Both the position numbers and the translations under genes were made by a program. DNA of 64,000 bases from Zobellia russellii (GTDB lineage: Bacteria; Bacteroidota; Bacteroidia; Flavobacteriales; Flavobacteriaceae): the NCBI RefSeq assembly GCF_018728565.1, contig NZ_JACSOI010000002.1:583047-647046 (forward strand). The letters run 5' to 3'. This document shows, piece by piece, positions 53,329-61,983 of this stretch (position 1 is its first letter; each line of letters starts with the position of its first letter). The notes under the pieces are model-generated. The model was not told where the DNA came from, ran no database searches, and saw only the letters and a program-made list of their open reading frames with translations.

Positions 53329-53670
53329 ATGGCAAAGGAAAAGTTAGTAATTATAAAAGAGGCAGACCTGACAAACAACTGTCCGGAATGTTTTAATCAA
53401 GATTTAAAGCTTTCATTTTACCAAAAACACAAACAAGGCAAATTATTTAACTCCATTACCAATGAGGTTACTTCTAAAATTGTCTGTAATAAATGTGGAA
53501 CCGATATCTATCCTGTAAGCTGGACGGATGATATTGAGCGAAGTTTTAAGTATTATCAAAAAATGGTCATTCCAGACAGAACTATCTTAACCTTTACCTC
53601 TTTTTTCTGGATACTTACCCTATTATCAGTGGTTGTAGTGGCCGTAGGTGTTTATTTTTTACTGCAATAA
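53329..53670 (+). CDS. Small zinc-ribbon membrane protein
   Basis: The 113-residue protein has two CxxC pairs (NNCPEC and IVCNKCGTD) that would bind zinc, then a C-terminal transmembrane helix (FFWILTLLSVVVVAVGVYFLL). There is no named family I can assign. It lies 50 bp after the orphan kinase in the same direction and may be co-transcribed. Confidence 0.75.
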   Translation: MAKEKLVIIKEADLTNNCPECFNQDLKLSFYQKHKQGKLFNSITNEVTSKIVCNKCGTDIYPVSWTDDIERSFKYYQKMVIPDRTILTFTSFFWILTLLSVVVVAVGVYFLLQ

Positions 53671-53676
53671 GCTTTA

Positions 53677-54066
53677 TTACAGTGCAGCTATAATCTTAGC
53701 GGCCGTTTCCTTAAATTCTTCTTCCGATAGTGAAACCTTATGTTGAAAGGTTGCGTTTTGCATATTCGTAAGTGGAATAAGGTGCACATGTACGTGGGGC
53801 ACTTCTAACCCAATAACCGTCATACCCACTCTCTTGCAATCTATGGAAGCCTCTATAGCCTTACCTACTTTTCGGGAAAATGCCATAAGGCCCATATAAG
53901 AGTCCTCATCAAGATCCATAATCTTGTCTACTTCCTTTTTAGGAATACACAACGTATGCCCTTTGGCATTGGGGTTGATATCCAAAAAAGCAAAATAATT
54001 ATCGTCCTCGGCTATTTTATAACAAGGAATTTCGCCGTTTATAATCTTTGTAAAGATAGATGCCAT
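53677..54066 (-). CDS. HIT-family nucleotide hydrolase
   Basis: The 129-residue protein has FTKIINGEIPCYKIAEDD, FLDINPNAKGHTLCIPK and the histidine triad HVHVHLIPL. HIT (HINT-like) proteins hydrolyse AMP-lysine and similar nucleotide conjugates. It lies 11 bp after greA in the same direction, a pairing common in this phylum. Confidence 0.95.
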   Translation of the reverse strand: MASIFTKIINGEIPCYKIAEDDNYFAFLDINPNAKGHTLCIPKKEVDKIMDLDEDSYMGLMAFSRKVGKAIEASIDCKRVGMTVIGLEVPHVHVHLIPLTNMQNATFQHKVSLSEEEFKETAAKIIAAL

Positions 54067-54077
54067 TGCAGATAGTT

Positions 54078-54554
54078 TTAAGACCTTGTTATCTCTAAAA
54101 TATCAAATTTTAATGTACCGTTAGGCACTGTAATTTCGGCTGTTTCACCTACTTTTTTCCCTAACAAGCCTTTGCCAATAGGAGAATTAACGGATATTTT
54201 ACCCGATTTAAGGTCCGCTTCACTTTCGGCAACCAATGTATATTTCATTTCCATACCGTTGGTCTGGTTTTTCAACTTTACCGTTGATAGCACCAAAACT
54301 TTAGAGGTATCTAGTTGTGATTCATCAATTAAGCGTGCATTGGACAAAGTCTCTTCCATCTTTGAAATCTTAAGCTCCAACAGACCCTGTGCTTCTTTTG
54401 CGGCATCGTACTCGGCATTCTCAGATAAATCTCCTTTATCCCTTGCCTCAGCAATCGCTTGAGAAGATTTAGGACGCTCAACATCTTTTAGATAGTTAAG
54501 CTCGTCCCTTAATTTTTGCAATCCTTCTTTTGTATAGTAAGATACGTTACTCAT
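54078..54554 (-). CDS. greA: Transcription elongation factor GreA
   Basis: From the ATG at 54554 the protein has 158 residues and begins MSNVSYYTKEGLQKLRDEL, the usual GreA start; the frame extends 17 codons further upstream but without family similarity. DKGDLSENAEYDAAKEAQ gives the acidic tip of the coiled coil that restarts backtracked RNA polymerase. The C-terminal domain ends NGTLKFDILEI. Confidence 0.96.
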   Translation of the reverse strand: MSNVSYYTKEGLQKLRDELNYLKDVERPKSSQAIAEARDKGDLSENAEYDAAKEAQGLLELKISKMEETLSNARLIDESQLDTSKVLVLSTVKLKNQTNGMEMKYTLVAESEADLKSGKISVNSPIGKGLLGKKVGETAEITVPNGTLKFDILEITRS

Positions 54555-54699
54555 ATGATACTCGTTTAAAACATCTTGTAAAATAAGAAAATCCTCTACA
54601 TACACCGCTACATTAACGGTTATTTTAGAGAGGATTTAACGCAAATATACATAAATTTTGTTCAATTTTGTTCCATGCATTTTAATTGATAATTCTGCC

Positions 54700-55137
54700 A
54701 TGAAGTATTTTTTAAGCTTTTTTATTATGATATTCTTACTCTCATGCAGTAATGATGGTGTAGTTCGCAATCCCTACCTACAAGAAGTAGGATTTAGGTT
54801 TGATATGAACCTGAACCTGCCCCTATATAGCAAGCTCACGAACATTGGCAGCATTGTTTTTGTTGAGAATGCGGGAGTTGGATTAAAGGGTGTCTACGTA
54901 ATTCAATCCGGTATTGATCAATACAGGGCTTTTGAGGCCTCATGCCCCAACCATGTACCTAACGACTGCTCGCAAACTGTCCTAAACGGTATAGTTGCTA
55001 CCTGTGGTTGCGAAGATTACGAATACAACCTGTATACCGGCCAGCTTACCAATGCCCCAAAGGATGACGAACGGCGTTATGATATGCTAGAGTATCGCGC
55101 TACAAGAAGTGGCAATATTGTATTGATTTCAAACTAA
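54700..55137 (+). CDS. Rieske-fold-like lipoprotein with degenerate cluster motif
   Basis: The start is the ATG at 54700 (MKYFLSFFIMIFLLSC), giving a lipoprotein signal with Cys16. The mature part has the look of a Rieske-fold protein (AFEASCPNHVPNDC, then IVATCGCEDYEYNLYTGQL). The CxH and CxxH ligand boxes are incomplete: Cys residues remain but His is missing from the second. It may have lost the 2Fe-2S cluster or bind metal differently. Location would be periplasmic or outer membrane. Confidence 0.75.
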   Translation: MKYFLSFFIMIFLLSCSNDGVVRNPYLQEVGFRFDMNLNLPLYSKLTNIGSIVFVENAGVGLKGVYVIQSGIDQYRAFEASCPNHVPNDCSQTVLNGIVATCGCEDYEYNLYTGQLTNAPKDDERRYDMLEYRATRSGNIVLISN

Positions 55138-55143
55138 ACGGGC

Positions 55144-55803
55144 CTATTCGTTCCTATAACGCTCCATAATATCTTTAAATAATTCCCCGGAGCTTGGAGG
55201 TGTATATGATATGGCATTGGCACCAGCTTCTATGGCCAATTGAATGGTCTCATCTGTCTTTCCTCCGGTAGCTATAATAGCTACCTCTTCATCAATATCG
55301 CGTATGCGCTTAATGATATCGGCCGTTTTTCCTGCTCCGGAAACATTAAAAATATCAATCCCCGCATTTATTCTGCCTTTTATATCATCTTTCTCGGATA
55401 CTATGGTAATGGTTACCGGTATATCTATTCTATCCTTTAACTGTCTGATAAGGTCATTAGGTGCCGGTTTATTCAAGACCACACCCAAAGCACCTTGAAA
55501 ATCTGCATGCACCGCCAACTCTACAGAACGGTTACCGGTTGTAATACCTCCGCCCACTCCGCAAAAAATAGGTTTGTCCGCCGCCAAAATCAACGCGTTG
55601 GAAATGGTGGGTTGTGGTGTAAAAGGATATACGGCAATAATGGCATTGGCGTTTGTATTCCTAATAATGGCCACATCCGTACTAAACAGAAAGGACTTCA
55701 ACAACTGTCCAAAAACCCGTATTCCCGAGCACTCATCTATAATCTCGGGAACGGACACAATGTTCTTACGCAGCTTGCTACCAAAAGCAGGTATTTTTTT
55801 CAT
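55144..55803 (-). CDS. TIM-barrel protein of unknown function
   Basis: The 219-residue soluble protein reads as a beta/alpha barrel with phosphate-binding C-terminal strands: FNVSGAGKTADIIKRI, VAIIATGGKTDETIQLAIEA and GANAISYTPPSSGELF. IFCGVGGGITTGNRSVELAV also looks like a barrel strand and loop. It resembles phosphate-binding barrels such as those of tryptophan synthesis or PcrB, but no specific family activity can be assigned. Confidence 0.75.
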   Translation of the reverse strand: MKKIPAFGSKLRKNIVSVPEIIDECSGIRVFGQLLKSFLFSTDVAIIRNTNANAIIAVYPFTPQPTISNALILAADKPIFCGVGGGITTGNRSVELAVHADFQGALGVVLNKPAPNDLIRQLKDRIDIPVTITIVSEKDDIKGRINAGIDIFNVSGAGKTADIIKRIRDIDEEVAIIATGGKTDETIQLAIEAGANAISYTPPSSGELFKDIMERYRNE

Positions 55804-55854
55804 ATAGTTGGAATAAATTCTTTGTGAAATTTTAAAAGCGATGGACCTAGCCCG

Positions 55855-56844
55855 TTACAGCTTACCCAAAATACTATCCATTACCCAACTGGTATGCAAA
55901 GCTGTTTCTCCGGTTGAAGGATGCCGTTTTCCACCAGACAGATCTTCCTCCAAGTTTTCTACGTGAAATTGCTGCACATGCTCCGGGTGCGCTATGAACA
56001 ATTGTGTTTTTCCTTTTGCATTGGCAAGGACCACATCGGCCTCTTCAAAAACAGAAAAACTGATTTTGCCTTCACTCCCGTAAATTTCCACTAAATCCTC
56101 TCTTTGGTGAGTACCAAAATTCCAAGTACCGGAACCTGTAATTCCGTTTTCATGAATCCAATGACCTGTTACGGCATCTTTGGCCGAGTACATCCCCTGT
56201 TGGTTGAAGGCAGTGCCAGAAACGTTTTTAAAATCTCCCAACAGATAAGCAAAAAGGTCTAGACCGTGACTGGCCAAATCATCAAAATAACCTGCCGGGG
56301 CTACTTTGGCATCCGTACGCCAATTGTATGCACCGCTTAGGTCCATAGCATTGGGAGGCTTTCCCAAAAACCAACGAATATGTCTCACTTGTCCTATTTC
56401 ATTAGCATCCAACCATTCTTTCACCTTTAAAAAACGAGGCAATGACCGGCGATAATACGCTACGAACAACGGTAAGTTCTTCTCTGTGAACGCCTGCTGA
56501 ATCTCAAGACTATCCGCATAGCTCGGAGCCATGGGCTTTTCTATACAACAAGGCTTTCCCGCAGCAGCAACTTTTAATGCATACAGTTTATGGCTATCAG
56601 GAGGAGTGGCAATATAGACGGCATCCACTTCGGTATCATTTATCAATGCTTCTGCATCTGAATAATATTTAGATATACCGTGCCTTTGGGCATAATCCGC
56701 TGCTTTTTCCGCATCACGGCGCATCACGGCAACAACCTCAAAACCTTCTGTTTTTTGATAGGCGGGTCCGCTTTTTACCTCGGTTACATTTCCACAACCT
56801 AAAATACCCCAGCGAACTTTTGTTCTTTCTTCCATATAGTCCAT
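55855..56844 (-). CDS. Gfo/Idh/MocA family oxidoreductase
   Basis: The 329-residue protein has an N-terminal Rossmann fold (VRWGILGCGNVTEVKSGPAY) and the family motif CCIEKPMAPS, followed by the C-terminal alpha/beta domain with the catalytic-type YFDDLASHGLDLFAYL. Members oxidise or reduce sugar-like substrates with NAD(P). An ATG three codons in (MEERTK) is an alternative start. The substrate is unknown and no sugar genes are adjacent. Confidence 0.93.
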   Translation of the reverse strand: MDYMEERTKVRWGILGCGNVTEVKSGPAYQKTEGFEVVAVMRRDAEKAADYAQRHGISKYYSDAEALINDTEVDAVYIATPPDSHKLYALKVAAAGKPCCIEKPMAPSYADSLEIQQAFTEKNLPLFVAYYRRSLPRFLKVKEWLDANEIGQVRHIRWFLGKPPNAMDLSGAYNWRTDAKVAPAGYFDDLASHGLDLFAYLLGDFKNVSGTAFNQQGMYSAKDAVTGHWIHENGITGSGTWNFGTHQREDLVEIYGSEGKISFSVFEEADVVLANAKGKTQLFIAHPEHVQQFHVENLEEDLSGGKRHPSTGETALHTSWVMDSILGKL

Positions 56845-56956
56845 ACTTTGAATCTGTAGTAAAAATAACAGATTTAAGAACAGCTTGTAAAGCGTGGATA
56901 AACTAATTCAACAAGTTTTTAACGCAATCCGTTTAGGGGAAAAACTACTATCGCAC

Positions 56957-59122
56957 TTAAAACCTAACCGTTGCTCCCAATAAGAAATTAGTACCCGCCT
57001 GAGGGTAATATCCCGCTCCTTCAAAAGTCTGAACCGAACCTGAGGAATTATCATCATACGTATAGAAATATCCGTTGGAGACTATATCCTCATCAAAAAT
57101 GTTATTTACCAGTGCAGATAAAGTGATACGCTTTATTACCGACTTAAAATTAAGCACATACTGTACATTAAAATCTGTTTGCGAATAGGCTTCCAAAATA
57201 GAATTTTCTGAATCTATATTACCCATATACTGCTCGCCTACGTATTTGGACAGTGCCGAAATCTGAAGATTTTTTACCGGAGAATATGCAAAACGATTGC
57301 CTATGACCACATTTGGAGAATACGCAATATTGGTATTCCCAAGATTACGCAGCACCCCGTCTCGTTCAAAAAAGAAATCCAAATTCTTATTTGAACTGAT
57401 GGCAATATTGGGTTGTATTTGCCATTTTTCACCCAAAAACACATTGGCATCCAACTCAAGACCTGCACGGTAGCTATCTCCTACATTGGCGCGCAACGGC
57501 GCTCCCACATCGTTTAACTGCCCTGTTAGTACCAGTTGGTCCTTGTACCTCATATAATAGGCATTGGCATTCAATTGAAATGATGTGGACACATAGCGCC
57601 AACCCAACTCAAAATCGTTTAGTTTTTCAGGTTTTGGGCTTCCGCTTTCATAATCATTTCTATTGGGCTCACGATTGGCAACCGCATAACTGAAATAAAA
57701 ATTGTTGTTTCGGTTTAAATCGAACACCACTCCGGCTTTAGGGTTGAAAAAGTGAAACGTATCATCTACCAGACCAGTATCTTCCCCATTTGCCAGATAC
57801 CCTACTCTTCTATATTGTAAATCTGCAAAAAGACTCCACTTATCGTTTAGCCCGTAATTGGCCTTGGTGTAAAAATTGAAATCCGATTTATTGGAATCGT
57901 CCTCATAATACCTATCACGGATTTGACTATCCGTAGCGTAACGTGCCCAAATGACTTCCCCAAAGTGATCCCCTTGGTAGGAATTCCACCCTCCGCCTAA
58001 AATAACATCCAAACGGTCTTTGGTATAATTGGCAGAAAAAACGGTCCCATAAAACTTGTTATCCAACCAACGACGGCGTATTAAATCTGTTGTATTTACA
58101 GAATCCCCATTCACTACAATAGGCTCAAAACCGTAAGTGGCAAACTTATCTTCTTGTTTATACTGTTCAAAAAAACCACTCCCTTTTGTAAAGTGAAACG
58201 CCACATTGGTACTCCATGTATCCGATAGTTGCTGATTCCAAAGAAACTGCGCATGGTTTTGTTTATAGTCGTCCACCTCATTGTCATAAAACTGCTCATC
58301 TCCATTTTCATCTGTATAAGCACCTGCGGAATTATAGGTTCTGTTATCCTTTAATGTTTGTGCATCTATCCCGTTCCAAGATTGGTAAGTAACCTCATGC
58401 CCTCCAAATAGCAATGCTTTTAACTGTGTTTTTTCATCCGTATAGGCGGCCTGCAAAAAATAGGAATCCAAATCTGACGAAGCCCTATCCACATAACCAT
58501 CCGAAGTTATTCTAGAAAGTCGCCCTGAAATTTCAACATGGTCGTTTAGCAATCCCGTGCTGAATTTTATATTGTTCCGCAACGTTTTAAAACTCCCTAC
58601 AGAAGATGAAATTTGGGCAAAAGCCTCATCCGCAACTGCATCTGTCAATAAATTTAAACTAGCACCAAAGGCCCCTGAACCATTGGTAGAGGTGCCCACC
58701 CCCCTTTGCAATTGTAAACTCTCCGTAGACGAAGCAAAATCCGGCATGTTTACCCAAAACGTGCCATGAGATTCAGCGTCATTGTAGGGTATACCGTTAA
58801 TGGTCACGTTTACACGTGTATTGTCACTACCACGCACACGAATACCTGTATATCCTACACCTGCACCTGCATCTGAGGTAGTTACCACACCCGGCAAAAA
58901 GTTCATGAGAATAGGAATATCCTGACCCAAGTTACGTGAGGCGTACTCTTCCTTTTTAAGATTGGAGAAAGTAACAGGAGTGGCCTTGTTGACCCTTATG
59001 GCAGAAACAAAAACCTCATCTAGGTTTATTTCCTTGCCCGTTACGGAGTCAATTTCTTTTTCTTGAGCAAAAGCTGGGCCTGTAATTCCTATAAGGACCG
59101 CTAGCATTACAATGTATTTCAT
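56957..59122 (-). CDS. TonB-dependent receptor, probably for thiamine (TPP-riboswitch controlled)
   Basis: The 721-residue outer-membrane receptor has a signal peptide ending PAFAQ, a plug domain (FSNLKKEEYASRNLGQDIPI, YTGIRVRGSDNTRVNVTING, NDAESHGTFWVNMPDF) and a barrel ending TNFLLGATVRF. It has no carboxypeptidase-like N-terminal domain. The mRNA leader holds a TPP riboswitch, so expression should fall when thiamine pyrophosphate is plentiful. That makes thiamine or a precursor the most likely ligand. No other thiamine gene lies in the window. Confidence 0.93.
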   Translation of the reverse strand: MKYIVMLAVLIGITGPAFAQEKEIDSVTGKEINLDEVFVSAIRVNKATPVTFSNLKKEEYASRNLGQDIPILMNFLPGVVTTSDAGAGVGYTGIRVRGSDNTRVNVTINGIPYNDAESHGTFWVNMPDFASSTESLQLQRGVGTSTNGSGAFGASLNLLTDAVADEAFAQISSSVGSFKTLRNNIKFSTGLLNDHVEISGRLSRITSDGYVDRASSDLDSYFLQAAYTDEKTQLKALLFGGHEVTYQSWNGIDAQTLKDNRTYNSAGAYTDENGDEQFYDNEVDDYKQNHAQFLWNQQLSDTWSTNVAFHFTKGSGFFEQYKQEDKFATYGFEPIVVNGDSVNTTDLIRRRWLDNKFYGTVFSANYTKDRLDVILGGGWNSYQGDHFGEVIWARYATDSQIRDRYYEDDSNKSDFNFYTKANYGLNDKWSLFADLQYRRVGYLANGEDTGLVDDTFHFFNPKAGVVFDLNRNNNFYFSYAVANREPNRNDYESGSPKPEKLNDFELGWRYVSTSFQLNANAYYMRYKDQLVLTGQLNDVGAPLRANVGDSYRAGLELDANVFLGEKWQIQPNIAISSNKNLDFFFERDGVLRNLGNTNIAYSPNVVIGNRFAYSPVKNLQISALSKYVGEQYMGNIDSENSILEAYSQTDFNVQYVLNFKSVIKRITLSALVNNIFDEDIVSNGYFYTYDDNSSGSVQTFEGAGYYPQAGTNFLLGATVRF

Positions 59123-59143
59123 TCGTATAAATTAGCTACGAAT
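59121..59143 (-). promoter_or_regulatory. Inverted repeat overlapping the receptor start codon
   Basis: ATTCGTA (59121-59127) and TACGAAT (59137-59143) form a perfect 7-bp stem with a 9-nt loop in the mRNA. The stem's 3' arm includes the first two bases of the ATG (59122-59120). It could hide the start codon and act with the upstream TPP riboswitch. Confidence 0.5.
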
Positions 59144-59223
59144 AAAAGGGGCGTTATTCTGTTTTAGATTGATTTTCGTCCCGTTGTGGACACACCTAAT
59201 TCCAAGAAGTGATAGAATCACTA

Positions 59224-59336
59224 TCCCTTGGCAGCATTACCCGCCCAGGTTCATTGGGTATAATCTCAGCTCATCCTGAAACAAATAAAACACGGTTGGT
59301 TTTATCCGATACATCAAGAGTTTGCACCCCTTTGAG
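59224..59336 (-). ncRNA. TPP riboswitch (THI element)
   Basis: Read on the minus strand the leader has the conserved TPP aptamer blocks in order: GGGGTGC (59330-59324), a variable P3 stem with ATAAAAC pairing to GTTTTAT, GCTGAGA, ACCC, GAACCTGG, GGGTAATGCTGCC and AGGGA (ending at 59224). It lies about 100 bp before the TonB receptor ATG. A short hairpin (GTGAT-TCT-ATCAC) directly follows the aptamer. The P1 stem is not fully clear. The hairpin at the start codon could be the expression platform. Confidence 0.9.
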
Positions 59337-59342
59337 ATGGCG

Positions 59343-59350
59343 CAAAGATA
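59343..59350 (-). promoter_or_regulatory. -7 box driving the TPP riboswitch and TonB receptor
   Basis: On the minus strand TATCTTTG matches TAnnTTTG and lies 7 bp before the 5' end of the aptamer, so transcription would start right at the riboswitch. The -33 element is weak (TTA at a 21-bp spacing). Confidence 0.5.
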
Positions 59351-59502
59351 GGTACGGACTTCCATATTTCATAACTAATTCAACCAAAAGACCCGCCACG
59401 AATACTTCCTTACCAATCGGATCAAACAATTAACGGTTATTTGTAAACCCTACACGCATTATATACGTATTTTTAAAAACACCTTTAGTGTCTAAGAACC
59501 TT

Positions 59503-61983
59503 ATGGCGAACACATCTAGAAAATCCAAGAACAAGTTTACGTTGAAAATTGTTGCCAGCTACCTTATTTTGGCATTATTGGCAGCGGGTGTGGGGTATTT
59601 TGTGTACACCGAAATACAAACTTATATTTCTACCGAAACTGCCGAAGTAAACGATGAAAAATTATTGCGCACCAGCTCTTTAATGACCAATCTTTACGAA
59701 GCGGAAAGCCTATCTAAACTGGCCCTACAGAGTGATGAAAAAATAAACTTTGACGCCTATGCCCTTAAAATTGACTCCATACAGGTAGAGATTGACACGC
59801 TAAAGAAGTTGATGCTGGGCGAAGAACAAAAAGGACTTTTGGACAGCCTGCAGGTTCTATTGAACCAAAAAGTGAACAACAATAACGAACTACGTAGTTT
59901 AAAAATCAAAAGCAACTCCGCCAACTCTTTGGACAAAGCACTTAAGGAATTTGAAAAAATAGAAGAATCGTTCGGTAAATTCTCTGCCGAGAATCTATTT
60001 ACAAATTTTGAACAACTCTCCCCCAAAGTACAGCAGTCACTACGCGAATATGCCGATTTGATTAACAGAAACGCACCAAATTCCGGAGACAACACAAAGA
60101 ATGCCGCCTATGTAGACTCTATTTTGAACGTTTCAAAAGCCATGTTGCGAAGAGCAAAATTTGTAGATACACGATCACAACGCTCTTTGGCCCAAAAAGA
60201 AATTGAGGCTAACCGCAACGACCTTGAACTGTCTAGACAGCTCCAAAATATCATTGCCGCATTTGAAAAAGAAATAATCACGAGCAGTTACAATACCAGT
60301 ATCGTAAAACGGGAAACCTTAAAAAGAACCACGCGTATTGCCGGTATGGCCGCATTACTAGGTTTTCTCATTGTTGGCATATTCTCTTTCCTCATTACCA
60401 GGGATTATTGGAAAGTACAGACCTACCGGGTACGATTGGAAAAAGAGAAGAAATTTTCGGAATCCCTTTTAAAAAGTCGGGAACAGTTAATTTCTACCGT
60501 TAGCCATGACCTACGAACACCCCTAAATACCATTAGCGGCTATAGCGAATTGCTTGAAAGCACAGAACTATCTCGCAAGCAGAGCGGATACATTAAAAAC
60601 GTAAAATCGGCATCTGAGTATGTGGGCAATTTGGTAAATGATTTATTGGATTTTTCTAAACTGGAGGCCGGTAAGCTCAAAATTGAGAAAGTACCCTTTA
60701 TACCTGCGCACCTTATTCAGGAAACCGCAGAAAACCTACAGGCAATTCACGCCAACAAAGGTTTAAAATTAGTGTTGGAAATAGCTCCTCAATTACAGCA
60801 AACCGTGTTGGGAGACCCCTTTAGGATCAGACAGATCCTCACCAATCTCATGGGCAATGCCTTTAAGTTTACAGAAGAAGGACAAATTAAAATTACCGCT
60901 ACTGGGGAAAAAGGAAAGGATAAAGCCATTTCCGCACGTATTCAGGTAAGTGATACCGGTATTGGTATCGCCAAAGAAAAACAACATCTTATATTCAAGG
61001 AATTTACGCAAGCGGATAGTAATACCGACAAGAAATTTGGCGGTCACGGATTGGGACTTACCATATCCAAAAAATTGGCAGAACTTCTTAAAGGAAAATT
61101 AACCCTTGAAAGTAAACTGGGCTTGGGAAGCACCTTTACCTTATTGCTTCCTCTGGAAATAACGGATGCAGTAGAGAAACCCACCCAAGAAATGCCCTAT
61201 TTGGCACCAAAACTGCGCATGCTTATTATTGATGACGATACGGCCCTGTTGCATATGTTAAGGGAGCTGGCCGAAAGTATGGGAATTACAGCGCATACCT
61301 TTACCAATTTTCTATCCATAGAAAAAGACTCGCATCTTGCGTATGATTTAGTATTGACAGATATTCAAATGCCACAGGTAACCGGTTTTGAAGTCTTAAA
61401 AAAGCTGCAATCCGGGGTATATAAACACTACACGAACCAACCTATAGTTGCAATGACGGGCAGAAGGGATTTAGGGCCCGAAGCGTATATAGGAGTAGGT
61501 TTTGCTCAAGTCTTGCAAAAACCCTTTTCCAAAGGCGAACTCATAGCTACGCTAAAATTACTGGGTATTACTACCCAAAAACAAGAAGAGAGGGAAGAAA
61601 AAATGGAAGTCTCCAATCAAGGTCCTCAGCTGTACAATCTTGATATTATCCATTCGTTCTTGGGAAAAAACGAAGATGCCATCCAAGACGTATTAGGAAC
61701 ATTTTTAAGCGATACCAAAACCAATATGCAGCTTCTTGAAGAAACGGTAACCGCAAATGATTACCCACAAGTAAACCATTTGGCACACCGCATGCTGCCC
61801 ATGTTCAGGCAATTAAAAGTAGAAAACTGTGTAACACTTTTGGAAAAAATGGAGCTCTGCACGCCCCAAGACCTTGACCCGGATATGCTCTCTAGCTCAT
61901 TTACGGTTCTAAAACTCGATGTTAGAAAACTGGTAACGGAATTGGAAGAACGCTTGGCTACAAATCAAGATTATAATGGTTAA
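59503..61983 (+). CDS. Hybrid sensor histidine kinase (HisKA-HATPase-REC-Hpt)
   Basis: From the ATG at 59503 (a GTG at 59488 is possible) the protein has about 826 residues. It has an N-terminal transmembrane helix, a helical sensor region, a second transmembrane helix (MAALLGFLIVGIFSFLI), the HisKA site H335 in TVSHDLRTPLNTISGYSELL, HATPase motifs (NLMGNAFKFTEEG, GGHGLGLTISKKL), a receiver with D620 (VLTDIQMPQ), and an Hpt domain with H762 (LAHRMLPMF). It is a complete phosphorelay in one chain. It is tail to tail, with 26 nt of overlap, with an NtrC-type regulator that is the likely partner. Confidence 0.93.
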   Translation: MANTSRKSKNKFTLKIVASYLILALLAAGVGYFVYTEIQTYISTETAEVNDEKLLRTSSLMTNLYEAESLSKLALQSDEKINFDAYALKIDSIQVEIDTLKKLMLGEEQKGLLDSLQVLLNQKVNNNNELRSLKIKSNSANSLDKALKEFEKIEESFGKFSAENLFTNFEQLSPKVQQSLREYADLINRNAPNSGDNTKNAAYVDSILNVSKAMLRRAKFVDTRSQRSLAQKEIEANRNDLELSRQLQNIIAAFEKEIITSSYNTSIVKRETLKRTTRIAGMAALLGFLIVGIFSFLITRDYWKVQTYRVRLEKEKKFSESLLKSREQLISTVSHDLRTPLNTISGYSELLESTELSRKQSGYIKNVKSASEYVGNLVNDLLDFSKLEAGKLKIEKVPFIPAHLIQETAENLQAIHANKGLKLVLEIAPQLQQTVLGDPFRIRQILTNLMGNAFKFTEEGQIKITATGEKGKDKAISARIQVSDTGIGIAKEKQHLIFKEFTQADSNTDKKFGGHGLGLTISKKLAELLKGKLTLESKLGLGSTFTLLLPLEITDAVEKPTQEMPYLAPKLRMLIIDDDTALLHMLRELAESMGITAHTFTNFLSIEKDSHLAYDLVLTDIQMPQVTGFEVLKKLQSGVYKHYTNQPIVAMTGRRDLGPEAYIGVGFAQVLQKPFSKGELIATLKLLGITTQKQEEREEKMEVSNQGPQLYNLDIIHSFLGKNEDAIQDVLGTFLSDTKTNMQLLEETVTANDYPQVNHLAHRMLPMFRQLKVENCVTLLEKMELCTPQDLDPDMLSSSFTVLKLDVRKLVTELEERLATNQDYNG

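Noticed and set aside
59209..59433. Plus-strand frame across the TPP riboswitch (74 codons)
   Set aside because: The region is explained by the riboswitch on the minus strand; the frame has no family features.
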